Shown: positions 8,960 to 17,436, counted from the first letter of the stretch. The stretch: 35,839 nt of DNA from Chloroflexota bacterium (GCA_003696565.1 RFHA01000073.1:1-35839), one strand, 5' to 3'. Made by a program: numbers and translations. The notes: generated from the letters alone by a model not told the origin.

Positions 8960-9723
8960 TGGTTATCCCCTAAAAATCGCTTCGCTAATTTGGTACGCAT
9001 CACCTCTGGACCTTCGATCGTGCCAACAAGTTGAATATCGCCCCCAGCTAAAATAGCGCGCAAAATTCGCTGGTTAGACTTACCGGAGCGGAAAGCGGTG
9101 GAAATTTCATCCGCTGCACGTCCACTGCCTTCTAAAACAATCACACCGAGTTTGCGCGTCATGGTAGAGGCTAAATACACTTCTTGCATGGCGATTTTAC
9201 CGCCATTAATTAAAACGCCAACAGCAGGTTTATCACCGCTTAGGGCATGTGTCAGTTGCAAAATAAACGGAGATTCCGTGCCCCATTCACCAGCATCAAC
9301 TAACACAAAGTGCGTATGATTATCTTCCAGCTGTGCTTGCTGATTTGGGTTATGATAGCCAGGAAATTCAACACGCCCCAAAGGTGAAACGCCAATGAGC
9401 GGGAAATTTAACCCCAGGCGATGGCGCGTATCCCCAACCATTTTCATAATACCAGCTTCGGTACCCCCATCAATAATAACGATGTTATGCTCATCAGCAA
9501 ATTGCGCCACCCCTTCAATTATACGCTCGGTCAGGGTTAAGTCATCTTCAGACATATTAGACGCGCCACCACTGATGAAGATTGTCGGGCGGTGCTGCTG
9601 AAACCCTAAACGACGCAAGGCACGTACCGGATCACCATCTGATGGTACAACAATTGCACTTGCTTGGTTTTCATTTGGGAATTGCACACTGAAAACTGTG
9701 TAATACTCAGGTAGACTATTCAT
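8956..9723 (-). CDS. Prokaryotic LSDAT (TRPM-type SLOG) domain protein
   Basis: 255 aa of Rossmann-like SLOG fold. The nucleotide-binding loops are visible: TIFISGGASNMSE (about 47-59), VIIDGGTEAGIMKMVGD (about 82-98), GVLINGG and the C-terminal VLEGSGRAADEIS. These match the prokaryotic LSDAT family, related to the ligand-sensing N-terminal domain of TRPM channels, which is thought to bind ADP-ribose-like or other NAD-derived nucleotides. No signal or membrane segment is seen. It is first in a two-gene operon with the membrane TPR protein and divergent from mutY (24 bp apart). The inferred role is a nucleotide sensor controlling the membrane partner; the ligand and output cannot be read from sequence. 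Confidence 0.75.
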   Translation of the reverse strand: MNSLPEYYTVFSVQFPNENQASAIVVPSDGDPVRALRRLGFQQHRPTIFISGGASNMSEDDLTLTERIIEGVAQFADEHNIVIIDGGTEAGIMKMVGDTRHRLGLNFPLIGVSPLGRVEFPGYHNPNQQAQLEDNHTHFVLVDAGEWGTESPFILQLTHALSGDKPAVGVLINGGKIAMQEVYLASTMTRKLGVIVLEGSGRAADEISTAFRSGKSNQRILRAILAGGDIQLVGTIEGPEVMRTKLAKRFLGDNQ

Positions 9724-9747
9724 AAGTTTTATACCAAGAGGCTCTCT

Positions 9748-10830
9748 ATGTCTGCTGAATTTGCATCGGAACTACTCCAGTGGTTTGATAAAACCGCCGC
9801 TCAGTTACCTTGGCGTACCGTACGCCCTGATCCTTACCATGTCTGGCTTTCTGAAGTGATGTTACAGCAGACACAGGTTGAAACGGTCATTCCTTATTAT
9901 AAGCGTTTTTTGAAATCCTACCCGACGATCTATGAATTAGCCCATGCAAACCTAGATGAAATACTCAAGCAGTGGGAAGGTTTAGGGTATTATAGCCGTG
10001 CCCGGCATTTACACAAAACTGCCCAGATTATTGTCCAACAGCTGGATGGGCAGTTTCCTCAAACAGCGGCAGATTTACAAAAACTGCCCGGTATTGGGCG
10101 TTATACCGCAGGAGCAATTGCCAGTATCGCGTTTGGAGAAGCCGCCCCCGTTTTAGATGGGAACGTCATCCGGGTGTTTACCCGCTTATTGGATTTAGCG
10201 GATGACATCACCCAAACATCCACAAAAAAATATCTATGGCAAATCGCAGCAGATTGGATACCCACACAACGCCCCGGAGATTATAACCAGGCGTTGATGG
10301 AGTTAGGGCAAAAAGTCTGTACCCCACACAACCCAACATGTGGCTCGTGTCCGATTCAGCAATATTGCCAGTCATACGCCAACAGCACACAAGCAGAGCG
10401 TCCGATCAAACGGAAGAAAGCTCCTATTCCACATTATGATGTTGCTGCGGGCATCATCAAGCGGGATGATGGTAAAATCCTAATCGCTCAGCGTCCTCAT
10501 GAAAAACTGCTAGGTGGTTTGTGGGAGTTCCCAGGTGGCAAGCAAGAAACTGGCGAAACATTACCAGATACCCTGCGTCGTGAATTAAAAGAAGAGTTGA
10601 TGATTGATGTTGCTGTTGGTGATCTATTTGTCAGTGTCAAACATGCCTTTACGCATTTTAAGATCACACTGCACGCATTTGAATGTCGTATCATCAGCGG
10701 TGAGCCGCAAACACTAGAAGCAGCCGCAATCGCTTGGGTCTACCTGGATGAAATGAAGCAATATGCCTTTGGTAAAGCGGATCGCCAAATCATTGATGCC
10801 CTATATAAACGACACAACATGTTGTTTTAA
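9748..10830 (+). CDS. mutY: A/G-specific adenine DNA glycosylase with intact Nudix domain
   Basis: 360 aa. Residues 1-225 form the HhH-GPD glycosylase: catalytic E36 in LSEVMLQQT, helix-hairpin-helix LPGIGRYTAGAI (113-124), catalytic D137 in VLDGNV, and the [4Fe-4S] cluster cysteines C191, C198, C201 and C207 in the usual C-x6-C-x2-C-x5-C spacing. It removes adenine mispaired with 8-oxoguanine. Residues 230-355 are a MutT-like domain; unlike typical MutY C-terminal domains, the Nudix box (G264, E270, R278, E279, E282, E283) fits the full G-x5-E-x7-RE-U-x-EE pattern. The FTHFKITLHAF segment is MutY-like. A good AAGAGG ribosome site precedes the ATG. Confidence 0.95.
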   Translation: MSAEFASELLQWFDKTAAQLPWRTVRPDPYHVWLSEVMLQQTQVETVIPYYKRFLKSYPTIYELAHANLDEILKQWEGLGYYSRARHLHKTAQIIVQQLDGQFPQTAADLQKLPGIGRYTAGAIASIAFGEAAPVLDGNVIRVFTRLLDLADDITQTSTKKYLWQIAADWIPTQRPGDYNQALMELGQKVCTPHNPTCGSCPIQQYCQSYANSTQAERPIKRKKAPIPHYDVAAGIIKRDDGKILIAQRPHEKLLGGLWEFPGGKQETGETLPDTLRRELKEELMIDVAVGDLFVSVKHAFTHFKITLHAFECRIISGEPQTLEAAAIAWVYLDEMKQYAFGKADRQIIDALYKRHNMLF

Positions 10831-10862
10831 TATCTCGTTTCGTTAATTTTAAGCTCAACTGC

Positions 10863-10891
10863 TTGTAAAAGGACAATATCTCATGTACAAT
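10863..10891 (+). promoter_or_regulatory. Candidate sigma-70 promoter of the cytochrome oxidase operon
   Basis: TTGTAA (10863-10868), 17-nt spacer, TACAAT (10886-10891). It lies in the 152-bp gap between mutY and coxB and would give a leader of about 85 nt ending in AGGAAG before the coxB ATG. Confidence 0.5.
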
Positions 10892-10982
10892 CTGGATAAA
10901 GATTTGTGTAAAATTTAACAATTCTGAATTAGTCTCGGTATTAACCCCGTATTTCATCTGAGGTATATATTAGGAAGTCTCT

Positions 10983-12587
10983 ATGGATTTAGGTAACAAG
11001 GGTAAATCGAGTGTCAATGCTGGTTTAATTGCCGGCGTTGTTGCTGTTTTGACGGTGCTACTCGCACTTGGGGGGCTGTTAATTTCACAGCTTGAAGACA
11101 CAGTACTGCTGCCCATCAATGCGTCTGCTGAATCAGAACAAGTTGACCAGTTGTTCCGCGTTTTGTTGGGAATTGGCGGCGCAATTTTCCTATTGGTAGA
11201 AGGCGCGCTACTCTATTCTATCATCCGCTTTCGTGTCAAAAAGGGTGATACAAGCGATGGTCCAACCATTCATGGGAACGTTACGCTAGAATTAGTGTGG
11301 ACGGCTATTCCAGCAGTAATCGTGCTGTTCCTTGTGGTTTATAGCTATCAAGTCTGGATAGACATCCGCGCCCCTAAAGAAGGTGAAATGGTTGTCAACG
11401 CGACAGGCGCGCGCTTTGCCTGGACGTTTAATTATGACCTTCCCGTTCCAGATGACATGGTAGCAATGTTCCGTGAAAATGACTTGATGTCTGAGTTGGA
11501 AGGCAACGAGGAAGACGGCTATACGCTAAACGTGACCTCCAACATCTTGCATGTCTATGATGAACGTCCAGTTGTGATGGTCATGAACTCTCAAGACGTG
11601 ATTCATGCTTTTTGGGTGCCAGAAATGCGGATCAAGCAAGATTTGCTGCCTGGGCGTACCACTGAAATTCGCTTTACCCCAATTGCGTTGGAACGGGAAT
11701 ATGATGCAGAAGCGAATGCGGTCTATGATGAAGCGGCAGATTTAGCCGTAACAAACTACCGTGAAAATGGTGAGCTGACTACGCTAGTGACATTCTTCGG
11801 TACCGATGGCGAAGAAGTTGCCCGGCTATTGGAAACCTATACCATTGGAGAGTTCAACCGCATTGTTGAAGCAGTCCGTAGTGTACGAAACGAAAACCCG
11901 AAGGTTGACCCGCGTAGCACCAGCTTCACAACCGCTGTTAAAGACCGCCTGACAGAAAATCTGCAAAATCTGCCAGAGGAGGACATGCTAGCGTTTGCAT
12001 CTGCCTTTGGCACAAATGGCATTAACTATAACCAATATCGTGTGGTATGCACTGAGCTATGTGGTAGCGGACATGGTGCGATGTATGCTTATGTTCGTGT
12101 GTATGACAGCGAGCAAGATTATTATGAGACTTTCGTCAACCCGACGATCTTCGCCCGTGCTAATCCGCCGGATGATCCAGTGCTGCAAGGTGCGCAAATT
12201 TTGGCAAGCGGCACTTATCCTTGCTCCGGTTGCCATCTCCTACAAGAATCAGGTGATGGATTCACCATTGATTGGGGTGGGTTAACCGGACCTGCATTAG
12301 AAGGAGTGGGGGAACGCGCCGCAACCAACCGTAGCAATTCAACTGGCTTAGCACCAGAAGAATATCTATTCCAATCGCTTTATATCCCAGGTGCTTACTT
12401 GGTGCCAGGTTTTAATAACCTGATGAATAACTTCCAATTTGGCAACCCAGATGGTGATCTATATATGCCAGTCAATGATGCAAAAGCGATTGTTGCTTAT
12501 CTTTGCTCATTGAGTGAAAGCAGTGAATACGCCTGCGACCTAGAAAATCTGGATGCTTACGCGGCAAGCTTCATTGATGACAATTAG
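10983..12587 (+). CDS. coxB: Cytochrome c oxidase subunit II with fused cytochrome c and a large insertion in the CuA domain
   Basis: 534 aa. Hydrophobic helices lie at about 13-36, 61-83 and 105-125. The CuA domain follows, with ligands H208 (QDVIHAFWVPEM), C356, C360, H364 and M367 (CTELCGSGHGAM). A cytochrome c domain with CSGCH (C414, C417, H418) and a likely axial Met in YMPVNDAK (M495) completes the caa3-type subunit that passes electrons from cytochrome c to CuA. The H208-to-C356 distance is 148 residues against roughly 35 in ordinary subunit II, so a block of about 110 residues (about 237-350, acidic and helical) is inserted in the cupredoxin fold. It is the first gene of the oxidase operon. 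Confidence 0.95.
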   Translation: MDLGNKGKSSVNAGLIAGVVAVLTVLLALGGLLISQLEDTVLLPINASAESEQVDQLFRVLLGIGGAIFLLVEGALLYSIIRFRVKKGDTSDGPTIHGNVTLELVWTAIPAVIVLFLVVYSYQVWIDIRAPKEGEMVVNATGARFAWTFNYDLPVPDDMVAMFRENDLMSELEGNEEDGYTLNVTSNILHVYDERPVVMVMNSQDVIHAFWVPEMRIKQDLLPGRTTEIRFTPIALEREYDAEANAVYDEAADLAVTNYRENGELTTLVTFFGTDGEEVARLLETYTIGEFNRIVEAVRSVRNENPKVDPRSTSFTTAVKDRLTENLQNLPEEDMLAFASAFGTNGINYNQYRVVCTELCGSGHGAMYAYVRVYDSEQDYYETFVNPTIFARANPPDDPVLQGAQILASGTYPCSGCHLLQESGDGFTIDWGGLTGPALEGVGERAATNRSNSTGLAPEEYLFQSLYIPGAYLVPGFNNLMNNFQFGNPDGDLYMPVNDAKAIVAYLCSLSESSEYACDLENLDAYAASFIDDN

Positions 12588-12607
12588 CATCTGACTGTTG
12601 ATGTTTA

Positions 12608-12654
12608 GCTGTTAGCTCTCGGTTTTCGTCATGCGCTGACCAAGGGCTAACAGC
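12608..12654. repeat. Inverted repeat between coxB and coxA
   Basis: GCTGTTAGC at 12608-12616 is the exact complement of GCTAACAGC at 12646-12654, around a 29-nt loop. The flank (TGACTGTTGATGTTTAGCTG) has the look of a small dispersed repeat remnant. There is no T-run, so read-through into coxA is expected; it could be an RNA processing or stability element. Confidence 0.5.
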
Positions 12655-12688
12655 CCCAGTATCAAAAAGTATTGTTAGGGAGAAAAAA

Positions 12689-14392
12689 ATGGCAACTGCA
12701 TCATATCCATTACGGGGGCAGTATGTAGAAGAAGTAAAACGCCCCAAATTGAGCGAATATCTGCGCTGGAGCATTGACCATAAGATTATCGGCGTGCAAT
12801 ATATGGTCACATCCTTGTTCTTTTTTGTCATCGCCGGCGCATTAGCGATGCTCATCCGCTGGGAGTTATTAACCCCACAAACAGATTTAATGGCAAGCGG
12901 ATCATCATATAATACGCTGTTCAGTATTCATGGGACGATGATGATCTTTACCTGGATTGTGCCGATGTTTGCCGGTTTTGGGAATTATCTCATTCCGCTG
13001 CAACTTGGTGCAAAAGATATGGCGTTCCCGTGGTTAAACGCCTTCGCCTTCTGGCTGATTCCACCAGCAGGGCTTTTATTGATTTTGGGTTGGTTTGTTG
13101 GTCCAGCAGAAGCCGGTTGGACAAGCTATCCCCCACTCAGCACAATTTTTAGCCCAGATGGTCAAACCTTGTGGGCGTTATCTATCCACTTATTAGGGTT
13201 GTCCTCTATTTTAGGGGCAATTAACTTCATCGTGACCATCAAGAACATGCGACCAGCGGGGATGGGCTGGTTCCAGATGCCACTGTTTACATGGGCAATT
13301 TTTGCCACCTCCATTATTGTCGTGCTGGCAACACCGTTCTTGGCAGGTGCGCTTACCTTATTGATTTTGGATCGTGTGGCAGGCACTACATTCTTTGATG
13401 CCAATAACGGCGGTGATGTATTGCTGTGGCAAAATATCTTCTGGTTCTATAGCCATCCAGCCGTATACATCATGGTGCTGCCAGGGTTTGGTGTTTTATC
13501 TGAAGTGCTTTCTGTTCATTCTCGTAAGCCGATTTTTGGGTATCGCATGATTGCGCTTTCCAGTATGGCGATTGCCATTGTCGGCTTTACTGTGTGGGCA
13601 CATCATATGTTCACCAGCTTGCAGCCAGAATTGCGCATCCCCTTCATGATTACATCCATGATTATCGCCGTGCCAACAGGGATCAAAATTTTCAGTTGGC
13701 TTGGCACAATTTGGGGTGGTAAGTTACGGCTCAACAGTGCGATGCTGTTTGCCTTAGGTTTCCTTTCTCTATTTGTCATTGGTGGAATCACCGGTGTGAT
13801 GTTAGCATCCGTACCAGTTGATATTCATATGCATGATACCTATTTCGTGGTGACCCATTTCCACTTTGTGCTATACGGAGGGAGTGTTTTTGGGATTTAT
13901 GCCGGGATTTACCACTGGTATCCCAAGATCACCGGTCGCTTACTCAATGAACGGTTAGGGAAATTGCACTTTGTGCTGACTTACTTAGGCTTTTTGGGGA
14001 CGTTTTTACCCATGCACATTTTGGGGATGCAAGGGATGCCGCGCCGCGTCGCAGAATATGACCCCAAATTCCAGGATTTAAATGTGTTGGTCAGTCTTTC
14101 ATCATTCGTGTTAGGAATTTCCACCTTCATCTTGCTATATAACATGGTGGTATCCATTTATAAAGGTAAAAAAGCGGGAGCTAACCCTTGGCGCGCGCTG
14201 ACGCTAGAATGGCAAACAACTTCTCCCCCACCAGCTTACAACTTTGTGGGCGATCCTATCCCGTTTGAAGACCCATATGGCTATGGCACAGAAGCCTCAA
14301 AAGCCTATTTGGATGCAATGGAAGCCCGCTTTGGCGGTAAACCGTTGATTGTTGAACAATCTACGGAGCCAGAACAAGCATCTGGTGATTAA
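12689..14392 (+). CDS. coxA: Cytochrome c oxidase subunit I, A2 (YSHP) type
   Basis: 567 aa, normal length, about 12 membrane helices. It reduces O2 at the heme-CuB centre and pumps protons. Visible ligands are heme a His81 (SIHGTMM) and His392, heme a3 His390 (VVTHFHF), CuB His256 with the cross-linked Tyr260 (HPAVY), and His305/His306. The glutamate of the A1-type HPEVY motif is replaced by HPAVY preceded by Tyr254-Ser255, the YSHP signature of A2-type oxidases. D-channel Asp110 (LGAKDMAFP) and K-channel Lys333 (PTGIKIFSW) are retained. AGGGAG lies 7 nt before the ATG. Confidence 0.97.
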   Translation: MATASYPLRGQYVEEVKRPKLSEYLRWSIDHKIIGVQYMVTSLFFFVIAGALAMLIRWELLTPQTDLMASGSSYNTLFSIHGTMMIFTWIVPMFAGFGNYLIPLQLGAKDMAFPWLNAFAFWLIPPAGLLLILGWFVGPAEAGWTSYPPLSTIFSPDGQTLWALSIHLLGLSSILGAINFIVTIKNMRPAGMGWFQMPLFTWAIFATSIIVVLATPFLAGALTLLILDRVAGTTFFDANNGGDVLLWQNIFWFYSHPAVYIMVLPGFGVLSEVLSVHSRKPIFGYRMIALSSMAIAIVGFTVWAHHMFTSLQPELRIPFMITSMIIAVPTGIKIFSWLGTIWGGKLRLNSAMLFALGFLSLFVIGGITGVMLASVPVDIHMHDTYFVVTHFHFVLYGGSVFGIYAGIYHWYPKITGRLLNERLGKLHFVLTYLGFLGTFLPMHILGMQGMPRRVAEYDPKFQDLNVLVSLSSFVLGISTFILLYNMVVSIYKGKKAGANPWRALTLEWQTTSPPPAYNFVGDPIPFEDPYGYGTEASKAYLDAMEARFGGKPLIVEQSTEPEQASGD

Positions 14393-14415
14393 CTCCCTTT
14401 TTATGTGATTTGTAC

Positions 14416-14452
14416 TTCAGCAGGTATCTTATTAAACCAGATACCTGCTGAA
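14416..14452. promoter_or_regulatory. Strong 14-bp hairpin between coxA and the next oxidase gene
   Basis: TTCAGCAGGTATCT (14416-14429) and AGATACCTGCTGAA (14439-14452) are perfect complements around a 9-nt loop. It lies 23 nt after the coxA stop and has no following T-run. It may protect or process the coxB-coxA message or partially attenuate the downstream genes. Confidence 0.7.
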
Positions 14453-14487
14453 AATAGCCTGATAAAAAGAGCTTGGTTTGTAATGTG

Positions 14488-15057
14488 ATGCAACAAGATT
14501 TATTGGAAAATCAACTAAGTCGTGAAGAACTGCAAGACCTGAAAAACAAACGTGCTGGGATGTTTGTTTTTCAATTGAGTTGGATTATGGCATTTGTCAG
14601 CCTGGTGGTGGTCAATTGGCAGTTACGTTTTTCACCCAATTGGGCACCGGAAGGCACACAAAAAGCCGATCCAATCCTTGCGGCATTTGCCACAGGCGCG
14701 TTAATCTTAAGTGTGGTTTTGGTTAAACGAGCACTCAATGCTATTCAACAAAACAATGCCCAAGCGTGTTTTACACAGTGGTTAAGTGCTATCAGCTTGG
14801 GTGCATTATTCGTGATGATAATGGTCTTTGAATGGCTTGCTATTCCATCTGGAACACAATATGCCCAGGTTTTTCGATTGATGACGGGATTTCATGTGTT
14901 TCATGCAGTAGTCATTGGGGGATACTTGATCTATGTTTACCAGAATCGTCATTTATATCATGCCATGAATTATTGGGCAGTAGAAGCAGGTGCCAAACTA
15001 TGGTATTTTGTATTGATCGCCTGGATGTTATTCTATATCGTGATCTACTGGGTATAA
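14488..15057 (+). CDS. Divergent heme-copper oxidase subunit III-like membrane protein
   Basis: About 189 aa with five predicted helices. The C-terminal half aligns with COX3: FRLMTGFHVFHAVVIGGYLI corresponds to the conserved FHG-HV-G segment, and VEAGAKLWYFVLIAWMLFY to the family's E-x5-YWHFVD-VW signature, but here WHFVD is replaced by WYFVL. It is therefore a degenerate paralogue of the canonical subunit III encoded at 16207. An in-frame TTG at 14473 would add five residues; I chose the ATG at 14488, although neither start has a good ribosome site. It sits 35 bp after a strong hairpin and 19 bp before the next gene. Confidence 0.8.
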   Translation: MQQDLLENQLSREELQDLKNKRAGMFVFQLSWIMAFVSLVVVNWQLRFSPNWAPEGTQKADPILAAFATGALILSVVLVKRALNAIQQNNAQACFTQWLSAISLGALFVMIMVFEWLAIPSGTQYAQVFRLMTGFHVFHAVVIGGYLIYVYQNRHLYHAMNYWAVEAGAKLWYFVLIAWMLFYIVIYWV

Positions 15058-15076
15058 ACTTGGAGTTTATTTAATC

Positions 15077-16207
15077 ATGAAACCGGGACTTGAACGAGCA
15101 ACAACTGCCGCCATATTAGGGTTTATTGGCAGCGTTGTTTTTACCATTCTTTTACGGGGAGCACAAAACCTTCAACCAGTATTTGACCCGGAAGTTGCCA
15201 TGATTCTGGGTGCGTTTGTTTCCTCATTTGCATTTACCTGGGGCATGGGAGCAACTAACCCACAGATGAGCCAGCATCCCCATGAGCCAGAATATGACCC
15301 AGAAACCGGGTTGATTGTGGCAGAAGCCCCCCATGAAGAGGAAGAAGTGGATGAGGTCGCTGTTGAAAGTAGTTCACCACCTTTTCGTGTTTTGGGGTAT
15401 TCAATGTGGCAAATTAGCTTTTGGGTGACCTGCCTAGTGGTGGCGGTTTTGGGGTTTGCCACACTGCCAACTGGTTTATATCTACAAACTGCCGGCGACC
15501 CAGAAGCACAAACCGCTGCCATTGGCATGAATTACGCTACCTTAAAATTGCCTTTTGGCGGGGCAGAAATTCAGTTAAGCCAATTGGCGGTTTTTGTTGG
15601 GTTTATCATTTTTACACTGGTATCGTTGATGGCAATTGGCGGTGGTATTGCCTTGGTCTTCACTATACTGAACCGTGTGGTTAAAGAAGTGGAAAATGAG
15701 GGTAAAACCGTGCGCTTTAGCTATGAAACCAATACCCCGCGTGAAACATTCTTGCCAGAATTGGTTAAAATGCTTTTGGTGATAGCGGCGTTTTGGGGCT
15801 TTTGGAGTATCGAGCGAGATATCAACCCTGAACTGTGGCGGCTGATCATCGCAATTGTATTTGGAAGTTTCGCTGGCTTTATCTTACACCGGATGCGTCG
15901 CCAAGCAGCTAGCACTATACAGCTCATGCGCGTCGTATTTTTGGGGGTTACGTTCTTCACGCTATTCTCGGTGTTATATATCCTGCATTATGAAGTGCTG
16001 GTGGGCTTGCCCATTGCACGCCCTGGGTGGCTGCGGACATTGCTCTCTCATTTGGGCACAATTGGCTTAACCCCACTCATGACATTCTTGCTGTTCCCCG
16101 GCTTAATCTATAATTTGATTAAGGATTATGCGGGCAAAATTGTCCAAACATGGGGTGAACCAACAAGCGAAAGTACCGATATTCAACCTGTAGAGGTAAG
16201 CGAATAA
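15077..16207 (+). CDS. Unknown polytopic membrane protein in the oxidase operon
   Basis: 376 aa; I do not recognise a family. It has two N-terminal helices (about 9-27 and 40-58), an acidic soluble loop (about 65-100, containing PHEEEEVDEVAVE), then helices near 110-132, 167-198, 230-245, 257-271, 285-308 and 325-350. Helix 167-198 is Gly-rich (LMAIGGGIALVF). There are no obvious heme or copper ligands, although HPHEP occurs early in the loop. It lies between the two subunit III-type genes, and its stop codon overlaps the ATG of the second (TAATG), so it is co-translated with oxidase subunits. An accessory subunit or assembly factor specific to this lineage is the natural guess. Confidence 0.75.
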   Translation: MKPGLERATTAAILGFIGSVVFTILLRGAQNLQPVFDPEVAMILGAFVSSFAFTWGMGATNPQMSQHPHEPEYDPETGLIVAEAPHEEEEVDEVAVESSSPPFRVLGYSMWQISFWVTCLVVAVLGFATLPTGLYLQTAGDPEAQTAAIGMNYATLKLPFGGAEIQLSQLAVFVGFIIFTLVSLMAIGGGIALVFTILNRVVKEVENEGKTVRFSYETNTPRETFLPELVKMLLVIAAFWGFWSIERDINPELWRLIIAIVFGSFAGFILHRMRRQAASTIQLMRVVFLGVTFFTLFSVLYILHYEVLVGLPIARPGWLRTLLSHLGTIGLTPLMTFLLFPGLIYNLIKDYAGKIVQTWGEPTSESTDIQPVEVSE

Positions 16208-16839
16208 TGGCTGAATTAACGCATCATTTAAGTGCAGAACAAGAAACTGCCAGCATCGAAAATCAAAAATTTGCGATGTGGCTCTATATCGCCAGTGAGA
16301 CAATCCTGTTCTCAATTTTTATCGGCGCGTATGCTGTCTTTCGTCATTCACAGCCGGAGGCAGTTAAGGAAGTGCATCATGCCCTCGGGCTGTTTGGTAC
16401 ACTGCTGGTGACATTTAACTCATTCTTACTCTTAGCGAGTAGTTGGGCGATGGTCATGGGCTTGCGGGAAATCAAACGAGGTAATCGCCAAGGGATGATC
16501 CGCTGGCTATGGGCAGTTGCCGGGTTGGGGACGGTCTTCGTCTTGTTACAATACGTTGAATATTCACGCCTTGCAGAAGAAGGTGTCACCCTATATTTTG
16601 AAGGAGCAGACTCAGCATTTGCGGGCTTTGGGATGCATTTTTATACCCCAACCGCTTTTCATGGTGCCCATGTGATCGCTGGGGTGTTGTGGTGCTTATT
16701 GGTCATCTGGAAAGCCCGTAACGGTGCTTATGATGGCGCACCTGGGAGAAACCACGCTGGGGTAGAGATCTTCGGATTATATTGGCACTTTGTTGATGTA
16801 GTATGGGTGGTGCTGTTCACCCTGATTTATCTGGTTTAA
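16207..16839 (+). CDS. coxC: Cytochrome c oxidase subunit III
   Basis: 210 aa with five helices, the short bacterial form. Family signatures are present: the first-helix segment WLYIASETILFSIFIGAYAVF, GMHFYTPTAFHGAHVIAGVLW with the conserved FHGAHV, and YWHFVDVVWVVLFTLIYL at the C-terminus. It stabilises subunit I and its proton-uptake path. It overlaps the preceding gene by one base (TAATG) and is followed after 12 bp by the subunit IV gene. Confidence 0.95.
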   Translation: MAELTHHLSAEQETASIENQKFAMWLYIASETILFSIFIGAYAVFRHSQPEAVKEVHHALGLFGTLLVTFNSFLLLASSWAMVMGLREIKRGNRQGMIRWLWAVAGLGTVFVLLQYVEYSRLAEEGVTLYFEGADSAFAGFGMHFYTPTAFHGAHVIAGVLWCLLVIWKARNGAYDGAPGRNHAGVEIFGLYWHFVDVVWVVLFTLIYLV

Positions 16840-16851
16840 GAGAGGCACCCA

Positions 16852-17436
16852 ATGGCTGAAGAAGAAAAGAACCTAACACAAGACGAATTACAAGAGGTTG
16901 CAGAATCTGTCCCTGCACCGGATGAATACCCAGAAGGGCAAGCCGAGGCATTAGCTGAAAGTTTGGATGATCCCAACGTGGTTGACCAAGCAGCGGTGGA
17001 GGTGTTAAAAGCAACCGAACAAGGGGCGGATACAGTCCCTATGCAAGCTTTTGATAAAGGGGTAACAGCCGCACAAAACACCATTGAGTCAGTGATGGAT
17101 CATCAAGGGCATAATGCTCATCATGGAGAAACAACCACCGTTTTCGGGCGTACCCTGCCCGTTCCGTTATATACAGCGGTGTTCTTTGCACTCGGCGCAC
17201 TGACATTAACCGAGGTCATCATTGCAGAAGTTTTAAAAGAAGCCTCATCGCTAGAGACCATCAAAATCATCATCCTAACAGGAATTGCCAGCGTCAAGGC
17301 GTTTTTGGTGGTGTCCATTTATATGCACCTCAAAGATGACAGCCGTGCATATTTGGTCGCATTTTTAACACCGGTTATCATGGCAATCGTCGCCATTTTA
17401 TTCTTGCTATCTGTTCCAGCAACCGGTGGTTATTAA
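16852..17436 (+). CDS. coxD: Cytochrome c oxidase subunit IV with long acidic N-terminal extension
   Basis: 194 aa. The C-terminal 90 residues have three helices typical of prokaryotic COX4, including KIIILTGIASVKAFLVVSIY and the family MHLKDD motif. The first 100 residues are a hydrophilic, strongly acidic tail (EEEKNLTQDELQEV and similar) not found in the usual subunit of about 100 aa. An AGAGAGG ribosome site precedes the ATG. It is the last gene of the operon, ending 38 bp before a rho-independent terminator. Confidence 0.88.
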   Translation: MAEEEKNLTQDELQEVAESVPAPDEYPEGQAEALAESLDDPNVVDQAAVEVLKATEQGADTVPMQAFDKGVTAAQNTIESVMDHQGHNAHHGETTTVFGRTLPVPLYTAVFFALGALTLTEVIIAEVLKEASSLETIKIIILTGIASVKAFLVVSIYMHLKDDSRAYLVAFLTPVIMAIVAILFLLSVPATGGY

